In this document: one piece after another, positions 16,074-25,023 of the stretch
Layout of the letters: each line of letters opens with the position of its first letter
Numbering within the stretch: the first letter of the stretch is position 1
Source: an uncultured Alphaproteobacteria bacterium
GTDB taxonomy: Bacteria; Pseudomonadota; Alphaproteobacteria; RF32; CAG-239
DNA: 64,000 bases
Reading direction: 5' to 3'
Assembly: GCA_934270475.1 (NCBI GenBank)
Contig: CAKQPS010000005.1
Location: 1 to 64,000 of the forward strand
Made by a program: the position numbers and the translations under genes
The notes under the pieces: generated by a model
What the model was told of the DNA's origin: nothing
What the model saw: only the letters and a program-made list of their open reading frames with translations
The model's database searches: none

Positions 16074-16715
16074 ATGCTAAAACAACAACTACCGCCGGAA
16101 ATTATGAAACAAGCCGTTAAGGGCATTTGCTATATCGCCCACCCTTTGCGCCTGCGGATTTTGGAATTTTTAGACGTTAACGGCGAAGCTTCGGTTTCGC
16201 AAATTACCAAAGCTGTAAACGCCGAACAAATGATTGTGTCGCAAAGCCTAAAAAAATTCCGCGACGCCGGACTGGTTGCCACTAAACGGCACGGCATTTT
16301 TATTTATTACAGCATACAAGAAGAATATCCCGCCAGCATTTTTGACTGTCTGCGCAAACTCTACGGCTATATGACCGACAGCATACGTTTTTTGGCAGAC
16401 GGCTACAAAGCTGTTTTACCGCCGGACTATACGACTATGGCGGCAAACCGCATAAAATTGTTTGCCAATTATGATAAAATGCGGATTTTGGAATTTTTAT
16501 TGCTCAACGGCGAAAGCAATGTCACCCAAATTGTGCAAGAAATCCAAAGCGACCAGCTGAAAGTTTCGCAATATCTGCGGCGGCTGAAAGATGATGAATT
16601 TGTAACTTGCCGCCGCGACGGCAGATTTGTTTATTATAACATCACCAAAGGCGTGCACAAAACTGCATTGCAGTGCATTCACAAGCGCTATGAAAAAATA
16701 GGTCGGCTTATTTAA
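16074..16715 (+). CDS. Tandem ArsR-type transcriptional regulator (two winged-helix domains)
   Basis: 213 residues made of two copies of one winged-helix domain. Copy one (about 12-95) reads YIAHPLRLRILEFLDVNGEASVSQITKAV, copy two (about 120-210) NYDKMRILEFLLLNGESNVTQIVQEI. Each ends in a GIFIYYSI/GRFVYYNI wing. ArsR regulators normally dimerise; here a fused chain probably gives an internal pseudo-dimer. Metal-site cysteines of the ArsR/SmtB type are not seen. The start is the ATG behind TTGAGGA; a TTG upstream is less likely. Target unknown. Confidence 0.82.
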   Translation: MLKQQLPPEIMKQAVKGICYIAHPLRLRILEFLDVNGEASVSQITKAVNAEQMIVSQSLKKFRDAGLVATKRHGIFIYYSIQEEYPASIFDCLRKLYGYMTDSIRFLADGYKAVLPPDYTTMAANRIKLFANYDKMRILEFLLLNGESNVTQIVQEIQSDQLKVSQYLRRLKDDEFVTCRRDGRFVYYNITKGVHKTALQCIHKRYEKIGRLI

Positions 16716-16784
16716 AATAATATGTTGAACTAACAGCTTTTTTTGTTATACTGACAGCATTACTTCGGCAGAAAGGAGAATCTT

Positions 16785-17249
16785 ATGTTTTCAGAAAAAT
16801 GGAATTACCGCTTTTTAGAATTGGCAACTTTGGTTGCCGGCTGGTCTAAAGACCCTTCAACTCAAACCGGAGCCGTGGTGGTTGGACCGGACAAAGAAAT
16901 ACGCGCTACTGGATATAACGGCTTGGTGCGCGGAGTTTCAGATGATATTCCGGAACGTATGGAACGCCCGACTAAATATGATTTTTTTGAACACGCCGAA
17001 CGCAACGCCATTTATAATGCCTGCTTAACCGGCACCCAGCTTAAAGGCTGCACCATTTTTTGCACTTTAACACCTTGCACCGACTGCGCTCGGGCTATTA
17101 TTCAAGCCGGCATAAAAGAAGTGATAACCTATGAATATAAACCGGCGGATAATGACCCGAAAAACACTTGGAGAGACAAGCTTAATTATTCGGCGCAAAT
17201 GTTTAATGAAGCCGGAGTGGCATATATTGAACTGCCGCGTAAAAAATAA
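16785..17249 (+). CDS. Deoxycytidylate (dCMP) deaminase
   Basis: Zinc enzyme converting dCMP to dUMP for thymidylate synthesis. 154 residues with the zinc and catalytic motif EHAERNAIYNA (near residue 70) and the second zinc motif LTPCTDCARAII (near 98), and an N-terminal STQTGAVVV. The HAE-x-N-A form and length fit dCMP deaminases of the ComEB type rather than cytidine deaminase. AAAGGAGAAT ribosome binding site. Confidence 0.88.
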   Translation: MFSEKWNYRFLELATLVAGWSKDPSTQTGAVVVGPDKEIRATGYNGLVRGVSDDIPERMERPTKYDFFEHAERNAIYNACLTGTQLKGCTIFCTLTPCTDCARAIIQAGIKEVITYEYKPADNDPKNTWRDKLNYSAQMFNEAGVAYIELPRKK

Positions 17250-17345
17250 TTTATTTTAAGGCAGGTTTAGCCCCTTTAAATTTATTAAAACATCTATATA
17301 TATCTTACCGATTGAATTTTGCCCAAAGTTAAAGGAGGTTGGATA

Positions 17346-17963
17346 ATGAAAATTTTAATTGCCGACAGCTGTCCCATTTTTCGCGACGGGCTAAGTTTGC
17401 ACCTTAACCGTATTTTACCCGACGCCAAAATCAGACAAGCTTCGGATTATGTGCAATTTATTAAAATTCTGACTGAAGAGCGTAACTATGATTTGCTGTT
17501 TTTAGACTGGGAAACGCCTAACCTGCCGCATCAAAATATTTTCAATGACATTAAAAAATTAGCTCCGCTTGCTAAAATTATTCTGCTGGCTAATTCTAAA
17601 AATTTCCATAACACCAAACAAGTTTCAGCTGCCGGAGCCAGCGGCTGCCTTGCCAAGCAAACCGAAATATCCGAACTCTACACTGCTGTAAAATCTGTTT
17701 TAGATGGAAACAAATATGTTTCAAGCCTGCTAAATGAGCATACTCCTTCTATTGAATCCGGAGAAAAGAACAAAGCCCTGACTAACCGCCAATCACAGGT
17801 CTTAGATTTGATAGCGCAAGGAAAATCCAACAAACAAATAGCTTATGACATGGGTGTTTCAGAATCTACCGTAAAGCTGCATATCAACGCTCTTTTACGC
17901 TCGCTGAATGTCAGTAACCGCACGCAAGCAGTTGTCACCGCCCAAAAAATGGGAATTATTTAG
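17346..17963 (+). CDS. NarL/FixJ-type response regulator
   Basis: 206 residues. An N-terminal receiver domain (1-120) has the acid pocket near ADSC, phospho-acceptor Asp in LLFLDWETP (about 54) and the conserved Lys in CLAKQ. A LuxR-type HTH follows (about 143-206): LTNRQSQVLDLIAQGKSNKQIAYDMGVSESTVKLHI. No sensor kinase is next to it. I start at the ATG at 17346 behind AAAGGAGGTT instead of an upstream TTG. The 3' end overlaps that of rlmN by eight bases (convergent). Confidence 0.88.
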   Translation: MKILIADSCPIFRDGLSLHLNRILPDAKIRQASDYVQFIKILTEERNYDLLFLDWETPNLPHQNIFNDIKKLAPLAKIILLANSKNFHNTKQVSAAGASGCLAKQTEISELYTAVKSVLDGNKYVSSLLNEHTPSIESGEKNKALTNRQSQVLDLIAQGKSNKQIAYDMGVSESTVKLHINALLRSLNVSNRTQAVVTAQKMGII

Positions 17964-19041
17964 AATCTTTTTTATCTTCGCTGTCTTTTTTAGATTTTAG
18001 CTGTCCGCAAGCAGCCAAAATATCTTGTCCGCGCGCCACTCGAACCGGTGCCGCAAAACCTGCTTTTTCCAGTTCTTTAGCAAAAGCATGCACCCGATTG
18101 TTTGAACTCGGGGCAAACGAACACCCCGGCCACGGATTAAACGGAATCAAATTAAAACTGGCTCTGAGCTGATATTTTTTCATCAAAGCAATAAGTTCAC
18201 GCGCACATTCCAAACTGTCATTAACGCCGTTTAACAGCAAATATTCAAAAGTAATATATCTGCTGCCGTCTTCAGCTTGATATGCTTTGCACGCTTCCAT
18301 AACTTCTTCCAGCGGATAGCGGTTGTTAATCGGCATAATTTGCGAGCGGATTTCATTGTTTGGAGCATGCAGCGACACTGCCAAGCGCACGCCTGTTTGC
18401 TGCAATGCTGGCAAAATTTTCGGCGCAATGCCGGAAGTGGACATTGTTACGCGGCGGCGCGAAATTGCAATGCCGTCGCCGTCTGTTAAAATTTGCAGAG
18501 CTTTTATGGTATTTTCCATATTGTGCAAAGGCTCGCCCATTCCCATAACTACAATATTTGAAAGATAGCGGGTTTCATTAGTCGGGCTCGGCCATTCGCC
18601 ATAAGTATCGCGCGCCACCATAAACTCGCTGACAATTTCTCCGGCGCTCAAATTGCGGGTAAGCTTTTGGCTACCAGTGTGGCAAAAACGGCAGCCGACC
18701 GCACAGCCGACTTGGGTAGAAATACAAACAGCCCCCCTATCCTCTTCAGGAATATACACCATTTCTACACGCTGACCGTCTTTAAATTCCAAAAGCCATT
18801 TACGGGTTTTATCAACAGAAAGCTGTTCCGCCACAATTTTGGGACGGCTTATGGTAAAGTTATCGGCTAATTTTTGCCGCAGTTCTTTAGAAAGATTGCT
18901 CATTTTGGAAAAATCTGTTTCTCCAAAATAATAAAGCCATTGCCACAGTTGTTTGGCACGAAACGGCTTTTCGCCGATATTCACCAAAGCGTTCTGCAGT
19001 TCTTCTTTACTTAAACCGATAAGCTCTACTTTTTCCGTCAT
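17956..19041 (-). CDS. rlmN: Dual-specificity rRNA/tRNA methyltransferase RlmN
   Basis: Radical SAM methyltransferase adding C2-methyl to A2503 of 23S rRNA and A37 of some tRNAs. 361 residues: VGCAVGCRFCHTG carries the CxxxCxxC cluster site, MGMGEPLHN the SAM site, and the methyl-carrying Cys lies near the C-terminus. A2058-type Cfr resistance is unlikely because the sequence follows the RlmN pattern. It starts two bases after the stop of the IalB-like gene, so they form an operon. Confidence 0.94.
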   Translation of the reverse strand: MTEKVELIGLSKEELQNALVNIGEKPFRAKQLWQWLYYFGETDFSKMSNLSKELRQKLADNFTISRPKIVAEQLSVDKTRKWLLEFKDGQRVEMVYIPEEDRGAVCISTQVGCAVGCRFCHTGSQKLTRNLSAGEIVSEFMVARDTYGEWPSPTNETRYLSNIVVMGMGEPLHNMENTIKALQILTDGDGIAISRRRVTMSTSGIAPKILPALQQTGVRLAVSLHAPNNEIRSQIMPINNRYPLEEVMEACKAYQAEDGSRYITFEYLLLNGVNDSLECARELIALMKKYQLRASFNLIPFNPWPGCSFAPSSNNRVHAFAKELEKAGFAAPVRVARGQDILAACGQLKSKKDSEDKKDSK

Positions 19042-19043
19042 GG

Positions 19044-19553
19044 CTATTTTTTCTTACATTTAGCAGAAATTGCCTGATAAGCGCTGGAAAAACCCTTCAA
19101 AGAATAAGTATCTTTTGTGGTTGTGCCGCGGCTGGATTTGCCGTCAACAATCATTCTTTCGCCGCGTTTCATGGCAGCAATCAAATTGCGATCTTCCTGA
19201 GAATTTACCATCCAGCCTTTAGAACCTTCAGTAAAGGTGTTTTTGAAAACTTTATCGCCGATTTTAATTGTAAACGGCGCTTTGGTATCAAAATTATAGC
19301 CGGCGACAAAACTTACTTCATCAAATGTTTTTTCAGACGGACGATGAGTAATAATCGAATAAATATCACCGCGTTTGGTATATTTTCCTTCATCTTTTTT
19401 AGGAGTCGACGACATATAGCAAATTAAATTTCCGCGGTCGTTATAAGTCCAAGCGGTCCAATCGCCGTATTGACCCAATTCTTTAGGCATTTCAGCCGCG
19501 CTAGCCGCCGTTGCCAACATCAAACCACTCAAAACCAATAAATGTTTTAACAT
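19044..19553 (-). CDS. IalB-family (invasion associated locus B) periplasmic protein
   Basis: 169 residues with signal peptide (MLKHLLVLSGLMLATAASAA). The mature part follows the IalB pattern: GDWTAWTYNDRGNLICYMSS, then an SFVAGYNFDTKAPFTIKIG stretch and a C-terminal AMKRGERMIVDGKSSRGTTTKDTYSLKGFSSAY. The family is widespread in alphaproteobacteria; Bartonella IalB is tied to host-cell entry, but most members have no known job. Operon with rlmN. Confidence 0.82.
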   Translation of the reverse strand: MLKHLLVLSGLMLATAASAAEMPKELGQYGDWTAWTYNDRGNLICYMSSTPKKDEGKYTKRGDIYSIITHRPSEKTFDEVSFVAGYNFDTKAPFTIKIGDKVFKNTFTEGSKGWMVNSQEDRNLIAAMKRGERMIVDGKSSRGTTTKDTYSLKGFSSAYQAISAKCKKK

Positions 19554-19654
19554 ACTTTTTTATCCTTTTACACTTAAATTTTACTTGGATTATAGCAAAA
19601 AATTATATATAAACAATTAAAATTTATAAAAAATACAAAAGGAATTTTCAAATC

Positions 19655-20887
19655 ATGATGAAACCTAATTTTTTGGATATGTCAAAACTGCTGACTTCTA
19701 AACGGATTTACCGCCTTTTTGATGCTGTGGAAGCTCATGGCGGCACTTTACGTTTTGTCGGCGGTTCCGTGCGCGATACTTTGGCCGGCAGACAAAATAA
19801 TTTTGATTTGGATTTAGCATCAGACTTATCTCCCGATGAATTAGTTGAAGCTTGTCAGGATTACGGTCTAAAAACCGTGCCTATCGGGTTAAAATTTGGG
19901 ACTATCGGAGTAATTATAGATAATCAGGTGCTTGAAGTAACCTCTTTACGCAAAGATGTTAAAACTGACGGACGCCACGCCGAAGTCGAATTTACCGATG
20001 ACTGGAGCGTAGACGCTTCCCGCCGCGATTTAACAATCAATGCCGTTTATGCCGACTTATACGGCAATGTGTTTGACTACTACAACGGCATAAATGATTT
20101 AGAAAACGGCGTTGTGCGTTTTATCGGCAATCCTGACGAGCGTATTAAAGAAGATTATCTGCGCATTATGCGTTTTTTCCGATTTTATTCCATTTTCAGC
20201 AAAAAGCCTATAGATAAAGAAGCTCTAATAGCCTGTGTAGCCAACAAAGACGGCTTGCGCACCGTTTCTATTGAGCGGGTGCGCGACGAGCTGTTTAAAT
20301 TGCTGGTTACTCCGAAAGCCGCCGAAACTTTGCAGATTATTTTTGATAATGACATTTTAAGCTACTTTTTACCTAATAAATCAATGCATTTTGACGCCTT
20401 AAAACGTTTGACCGAACTTGTTTCCGATATGAAATATGAAGGCAATTTTCTACGTCGGCTTTTTGTGCTATACCAACCTAATGCCTCAGAAGCCGAAAAC
20501 ATTGCCCGTACTTTGCGTTTTTCTAAAAAGCAAAAAGAAAACTTTGTAAATTGGGCTAAAATAAACTTAATGCCGGAAAATATTTCTACGCCTATTCAGC
20601 GTTTGCGTTTTATTTATCGCTACGGCAAAACCTTTTGTTTGGATAAAATTCTGCTCACCGCCGCCATTTTCGGCATAGACAGCTCCAAAGTCACCAATGT
20701 GCTGCAAGAAGTTGAAGATGCCATTGTGCCGATTTTTCCATTGCGCGGACGCGATTTAATTGACCATAACCTTGCCAAAGGTGAAAAAATCGGGCAAGCC
20801 TTGACTTTGCTGGAGCAACAATGGATTGACAGCAACTTCAATCTTACCCGTGACGAATTATTGGAATCCGCTAAAAAAACAGTTTAA
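19655..20887 (+). CDS. cca: CCA-adding enzyme / tRNA nucleotidyltransferase (poly(A) polymerase family)
   Basis: Adds or repairs the 3' CCA of tRNA. 410 residues: class II nucleotidyltransferase motif RFVGGSVRDTLAGRQNNFDLDLASD (G-G then D-x-D, residues 27-51), the flexible-loop and RRDLTINAVYADLYG motif near 127, and the ERI-x-EDYLRIMRFFRF head motif. The three tRNAs here already encode CCA, so repair may be its main role. Poly(A) polymerase activity cannot be excluded. AAGGAATT ribosome binding site. Its end overlaps the converging gene by 17 bases. Confidence 0.9.
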   Translation: MMKPNFLDMSKLLTSKRIYRLFDAVEAHGGTLRFVGGSVRDTLAGRQNNFDLDLASDLSPDELVEACQDYGLKTVPIGLKFGTIGVIIDNQVLEVTSLRKDVKTDGRHAEVEFTDDWSVDASRRDLTINAVYADLYGNVFDYYNGINDLENGVVRFIGNPDERIKEDYLRIMRFFRFYSIFSKKPIDKEALIACVANKDGLRTVSIERVRDELFKLLVTPKAAETLQIIFDNDILSYFLPNKSMHFDALKRLTELVSDMKYEGNFLRRLFVLYQPNASEAENIARTLRFSKKQKENFVNWAKINLMPENISTPIQRLRFIYRYGKTFCLDKILLTAAIFGIDSSKVTNVLQEVEDAIVPIFPLRGRDLIDHNLAKGEKIGQALTLLEQQWIDSNFNLTRDELLESAKKTV

Positions 20888-21305
20888 CTTTATTGCCTGA
20901 CTGTCCGCAGCCTTCTCCATTATTTATTTCGGCTCTTTTAGCGCCGGTTCCGCCCTGACAGATAAAGCAGGTTGCTCCGTCCAAGCCGTCAAAATCAATA
21001 TAAAATCCGCCGTCATCAGACGGTTTAATATCCCAATTTATACCGGAAAATCCGTTAAAATCCAATCCGGCTTTGCTTAATCCGGCATAATTGCCAAAAT
21101 AAGTAGTTTGCACCGTGGCAACCAAATTGCCTAAATCCTGCTGAAAGCGCATCCGGTTGAGCGCGCGCTGCCCCTGCGTCACCGACTGATAGCCTTCGTT
21201 AGATAATTCTCCGTCAATCAACAAAGTTCCCAAAGCATCGCTCATTTGCGCAGCCGCATTGCCGCTCCATAAGCCCAAAGCCAAAAGCAATATAATTTTT
21301 TTCAT
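20871..21305 (-). CDS. Secreted protein of unknown function
   Basis: 144 residues with a Sec signal peptide (MKKIILLLALGLWSGNAAAQ). No known family. The mature part has an alpha segment (DALGTLLIDGELSNEGYQSV) and a Gly/Asp-rich C-terminal half with two cysteines in ATCFICQGG and one in GEGCGQ. AAGGAGAT before the ATG at 21305 fixes the start. It follows anmK by ten bases and so belongs to the ROK kinase - anmK operon. It could be a pseudopilin-like or cell-wall protein, but this is a guess. Confidence 0.6.
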   Translation of the reverse strand: MKKIILLLALGLWSGNAAAQMSDALGTLLIDGELSNEGYQSVTQGQRALNRMRFQQDLGNLVATVQTTYFGNYAGLSKAGLDFNGFSGINWDIKPSDDGGFYIDFDGLDGATCFICQGGTGAKRAEINNGEGCGQSGNKVKLFF

Positions 21306-21315
21306 TTTTATCTCC

Positions 21316-22617
21316 TTATACATTTATTTTGTTTTGCCAACCTCTTGCCGCTCGGCTTAAATAATCATCAACCAAAGCCTTGTGAGGAAGGCGCATATAC
21401 CCCAAAACAAAAGACTTGCCGCTGTTTTCCAATTCCGGCAGTTTCCAGCTTTTCTGCTCTAAATAACAGCGAGCCAAATCCGCAAACAAGCGAGCCTCCA
21501 TAAACTCGCCGTATTCTGAATATTTTATTGCCGGACAGTTCGAAAGCCTTGCCCTAAACTGGTTAAACAGCTCAATATGCTGAGGCAGCGGCTTTATTCT
21601 GCCGCTTAAAACATCTTCAAAACTCTGACGAGCCAGCGGATTCTTCCAACCGCCGCCGAACAAAACAAAATTCGGGGCAAGTTTTATATTTTCCGGTGTT
21701 GCCGCCGCGGCATACGCGGTTAAATATCCGGCAAAAAATTCCAGTGTATGTAAGACATCGCAGAAAACCTGTTCATTTTGCGCCGGATTGCCATATTTTT
21801 CCTCAATATAAGCAAACAGTTTTTCGGTTTTATAAAAAGCCGGATCACCGGATTTAGGCGGTTCTAACTCATAAAAATCGCGGCACAGAGCAAACAGATA
21901 ATCCACCAGTTCCGGCTGCAACGTTCCTTTTTTTCCAAATTCGGCATTTTTATCAAAACCGATATTTTTATAACGTAGCACAAAACTGTCAATATATTCG
22001 TTAAAAGGACCGGCGTCCCAGCTAATCTGCGCCGCACCGTTTTTTATCCACGCCAAATTAGCCGTATTGCCGGCATTGATATAGCAGCCATCGCCTTCCA
22101 GCTTTGCAATATGCGCATTATGCGGAGCCGCCAGCGGCGCCCCTTCAAATCCGTTCATCAGCAAAACCGAGCGAAAATCGTTTATCACCGGAATATCGGT
22201 TAAATCCGCCAAAAGCTGCGCCGAGCCCATTTGCGTTGTAAATGGCTGCGTACCATTTAATTTTGCCAAAGAAGGCGGATTATGGTCAAGCGTTTTGCCG
22301 TGAAAACCTATCGCCTGCACGCTCTTTTTATCTATATCGTTCCGCCGGCAAAGTTCATTTACGGCATTTGCTATGCCTTCAACATATTTTTGATGTATGC
22401 GCAAAAAATCCCAATCTTTTATCAGTACGTCCGCCGGAATTTTCTGCATTACCACCCGCTTGCGCAAAGCATCTATTTCTCGTTTTTCTGCCACGCTGTA
22501 AGGAACGCTTAATCCGCACACATCTCTGATATTGCCGTCAGAAAATTCCGTCAGAACCACGTCAACCGCGTCCATGGAATTGCCGGTCATATTTCCGATT
22601 ATCCGCCAGTTAGCCAT
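21316..22617 (-). CDS. anmK: Anhydro-N-acetylmuramic acid kinase
   Basis: Phosphorylates 1,6-anhydro-MurNAc, a product of peptidoglycan turnover, to MurNAc-6-P. 433 residues with the N-terminal GNMTGNSMDAVDVVLTEF, ATP-binding FHGKTLDHNP and GNTANLAWI, WDAGPFNEYID and the late LFGGGWKNP motif. Start overlaps the end of the ROK kinase gene by eight bases, which suggests joint amino-sugar recycling. No murQ is seen here. Confidence 0.93.
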   Translation of the reverse strand: MANWRIIGNMTGNSMDAVDVVLTEFSDGNIRDVCGLSVPYSVAEKREIDALRKRVVMQKIPADVLIKDWDFLRIHQKYVEGIANAVNELCRRNDIDKKSVQAIGFHGKTLDHNPPSLAKLNGTQPFTTQMGSAQLLADLTDIPVINDFRSVLLMNGFEGAPLAAPHNAHIAKLEGDGCYINAGNTANLAWIKNGAAQISWDAGPFNEYIDSFVLRYKNIGFDKNAEFGKKGTLQPELVDYLFALCRDFYELEPPKSGDPAFYKTEKLFAYIEEKYGNPAQNEQVFCDVLHTLEFFAGYLTAYAAAATPENIKLAPNFVLFGGGWKNPLARQSFEDVLSGRIKPLPQHIELFNQFRARLSNCPAIKYSEYGEFMEARLFADLARCYLEQKSWKLPELENSGKSFVLGYMRLPHKALVDDYLSRAARGWQNKINV

Positions 22618-23410
22618 TGATTTTATCTTTCAGCAGCAGCGCTGCGCCTATCAATCCGGCATTTATTCCGGTTTTTGCCTTGATCAAACGCAGCGGATTG
22701 TGATAGCCTTTGGCATTAACTGCCTTTTCTACTTCCGGATAGTCGACAATTTCTGCCAAACTGCCGGAAAGCGCAACCGCTTCGGTGTCTAATATGCTGT
22801 TCAGCACCGCCAAGCAGTCAATCAAACGTTTCTGCCATTCTTCAAAAGATTTCACCGCCGCCGGATTCCGTTCATTTTTTAACTTGCACAAAACAAAGCA
22901 GTCTTTTTCGTTTAACCCATTTTGAGCCGCGATGTTTGCCAAATCTCCTCCGGCTACCAAAAACGGAACTTCACCGGCAGCGCCGGTTTTTCCGCGCAGG
23001 ATTTTGCCATCGCAGACAATGCCGCAGCCCACACCTGTACCCAAGGTAAGCATGATAGAATTTTCCGTGCCTTTCAAAGCTCCGATTTTATATTCTGCCC
23101 ACAGTGCAGCATTGGCATCATTTTCAACCAAAACCGGCTTATCCGTAAATTTATGAAAATTGATATTTTCATATCCTGCTGGTAAATTATGCGGTTTTGC
23201 CAAAAGTTTTTCATTAAAAACTACTCCGGCTGTCGAAAAAGCAACGCCGTCAAATTTTTCGGCATTTATACGCTTCAGAAGATAATTTTCAATATCTTCA
23301 GCCGTTTTAGGCGTCGGCACGTTTTCAGGCGTGCTCAGTAATTTTCCGCAAACCGATACGACTGCCGATGAAATTTTGGTTCCGCCGATGTCAAAAGCTA
23401 ATATTCTCAT
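22610..23410 (-). CDS. ROK-family sugar kinase
   Basis: 266 residues with ATP motif DIGGTKISSAVV at the N-terminus, ENDANAALWAEY and LTLGTGVGCGIVCDGKI. The ROK zinc motif CxCGxxGC is missing; in its place stands DLANIAAQNGLNEKDCF, so the enzyme is a divergent member. The coupling with anmK points to an amino sugar (GlcNAc or ManNAc) as substrate, but glucose is possible. Start chosen at the ATG behind AAGGAGGCGGC; an upstream start would lack a ribosome binding site. Confidence 0.82.
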   Translation of the reverse strand: MRILAFDIGGTKISSAVVSVCGKLLSTPENVPTPKTAEDIENYLLKRINAEKFDGVAFSTAGVVFNEKLLAKPHNLPAGYENINFHKFTDKPVLVENDANAALWAEYKIGALKGTENSIMLTLGTGVGCGIVCDGKILRGKTGAAGEVPFLVAGGDLANIAAQNGLNEKDCFVLCKLKNERNPAAVKSFEEWQKRLIDCLAVLNSILDTEAVALSGSLAEIVDYPEVEKAVNAKGYHNPLRLIKAKTGINAGLIGAALLLKDKING

Positions 23411-23529
23411 TGCCGCCTCCTTATATGATTTAAATATAAGCAAAGAATGTAAAAACTTTGTTAGCAAAAATTAAAGGAAAACCGATTTTTTCAGATTTCC
23501 TTTAACTAAAAAAACAATGAGCCTATTTT

Positions 23530-24132
23530 TTATTCAATGCAGCAGTCAACGGCTTTGCGCACAAATTTTTTCATTTTAGCCAAAGCAGAACTTGGTTCAG
23601 GTTCTGTCGGTTCAGCAGCTTTTTCTGCCGGAGCTTTGATTTCTTCTTTAGAAAATTCCTCGGCTTTGGCGGTGATTTTCTTAACTTCTTCCAAATCCGG
23701 CTCAATCCATTTCAGCTCTTTGGTTTCCATCATTCCCATGTTTAAGCCCCAAAACAGGCAATACATATCATAGGCGGTGTTAAACATTTTATAGGCTTCT
23801 TCATCGTGCCCCAAGGTCTGCTGTTTGGTGCCGACTTCCATCAAGCGCATAGAGGTTGCCAGCAAATGCTTTGACATGCACCACACCTCGCCTTCATAGC
23901 TTGGAATAATTTTTTGCAGCAGATTCTTGCGGGTTTCGCGTATATCTTTAATTAAATCGTAGTAAGAAGTTTTACCGGTTTTTGCCCCCGAAAAAACAAG
24001 GTGTTCCTCAATTGAAATCAGGTTCATAATCGCAATGCTCAAGTCCTGATCCGATGACAAATCTTTTGGATTCACCTTTTTGCTCGCATCGATTCTTTCT
24101 ACAAATTCTTTTACGTTTTCTGCTTTTTTCAT
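23530..24132 (-). CDS. Unknown cytoplasmic helical protein
   Basis: 200 residues, highly charged and mostly helical. Residues 30-75 contain LSIAIMNLISIEEHLVFSG and KTGKTSYYDLIKDIR. Residues 150-185 form an Ala/Pro/Glu-rich linker before a basic C-terminal helix ending in CCIE. No signal peptide. No family named. It is 16 bases behind the membrane protein gene 24149-24649 with its own AAAGGAGT, so the two are likely co-transcribed. Confidence 0.65.
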   Translation of the reverse strand: MKKAENVKEFVERIDASKKVNPKDLSSDQDLSIAIMNLISIEEHLVFSGAKTGKTSYYDLIKDIRETRKNLLQKIIPSYEGEVWCMSKHLLATSMRLMEVGTKQQTLGHDEEAYKMFNTAYDMYCLFWGLNMGMMETKELKWIEPDLEEVKKITAKAEEFSKEEIKAPAEKAAEPTEPEPSSALAKMKKFVRKAVDCCIE

Positions 24133-24148
24133 GGTTTTTACTCCTTTT

Positions 24149-24649
24149 TTATAGTGGATAATAGGTTAAAATAAAGCTCGCAGCCAACAACGAAACAACC
24201 GGCAGCACAACTTTTTCAAACGGAAAATGTGCGTGATTATGGTTGCGAATTTTTATAAACTGATAAAATTTTTGCGAATAAATATAAATAAGCGCGCCCA
24301 AAATTGCGGCAAATAAAAAGCTATCAATATAAAATATACCAATAACTTTAGGCAAATAATTCAGCTCGCCCATATAAATAAATCCGATAGAACTTAATGA
24401 CAGCAGCATTAAAATTATATCCCTGCCGGCAAAGTGCCAATTTTTTTTATCAAACCACAAAATCAACCAATACCCTAGCAAAGCAAACATAGCTCCAGCC
24501 CAAAGTCCGACAATTTCATCGCTGATTCCTAAAGCACGGGCAATTTCCAACGAGGCGCCGATAGCCACCGTACAAACCATGCAAGCCGGATTGGCCAATG
24601 CTGCTTTGCTGCTGGCTAAAATTGCAGTTAAAATTAAAAACAACTTCAT
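24149..24649 (-). CDS. Multi-spanning membrane protein with CxxC after the signal segment
   Basis: 166 residues. A signal-like first helix (MKLFLILTAILASSKAALA) is followed by NPACMVCTVAIGASLEIARALGISD and WAGAMFALLGYWLILW, then three to four more helices. The CMVC pair just outside the membrane could be a redox or metal site. A His-rich turn (RNHNHAHFP) precedes the last helix. The family is unknown to me by function. Start at the ATG behind AAAGGAGAAC. Confidence 0.68.
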   Translation of the reverse strand: MKLFLILTAILASSKAALANPACMVCTVAIGASLEIARALGISDEIVGLWAGAMFALLGYWLILWFDKKNWHFAGRDIILMLLSLSSIGFIYMGELNYLPKVIGIFYIDSFLFAAILGALIYIYSQKFYQFIKIRNHNHAHFPFEKVVLPVVSLLAASFILTYYPL

Positions 24650-24741
24650 TTTGTTCTCCTTTATATTAATATTATAATACGTATTATATATGCTATATAT
24701 TAAAAGTGTCAAGTATTATTTTAAATATATTTTGAGCAATA

Positions 24742-24783
24742 AAAAAACACCTATCATCATAAAAAGAATGAAAGGTGTTTTTT
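24742..24783. terminator. Hairpin terminator
   Basis: AAAAAACACCT and AGGTGTTTTTT arms around a 20-base loop. It separates the small ORF at 24786-24923 from the genes to the left. Confidence 0.75.
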
Positions 24784-24785
24784 GA

Positions 24786-24923
24786 TTATAAATCATACGA
24801 TTTATCGCAAAATTTATCCCAGAGCCAAACCAGCGGATCAATAAGAATAGCTCCTATAAAACCAATAATAATTCCGCTAAAGCGCTCAAACCTTGAAGGC
24901 TGTTTCAAACGCTTCTGACACAC
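24786..24923 (-). CDS. Possible small membrane protein (45 residues) or gene remnant
   Basis: A minus-strand frame from GTG at 24923 to TAA at 24786 reads a basic start, then GIIIGFIGAILIDPLVWLWD and a polar tail. One hydrophobic helix with conserved-looking tryptophans looks like a real small membrane protein, and a terminator follows directly. There is no ribosome binding site and no ATG, so it may also be the end of a decayed gene. The stretch 24924-25023 shows nothing else. Confidence 0.35.
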   Translation of the reverse strand: MCQKRLKQPSRFERFSGIIIGFIGAILIDPLVWLWDKFCDKSYDL

Positions 24924-25023
24924 TCAATCGTCTGCAGCAAAATGAAACTTCTCGCCGCCAATTTTTTGAGAAATTGATGTCGCTTTCGGGTAGATAATTT
25001 TTTGCACTTTGGATAATATATAT

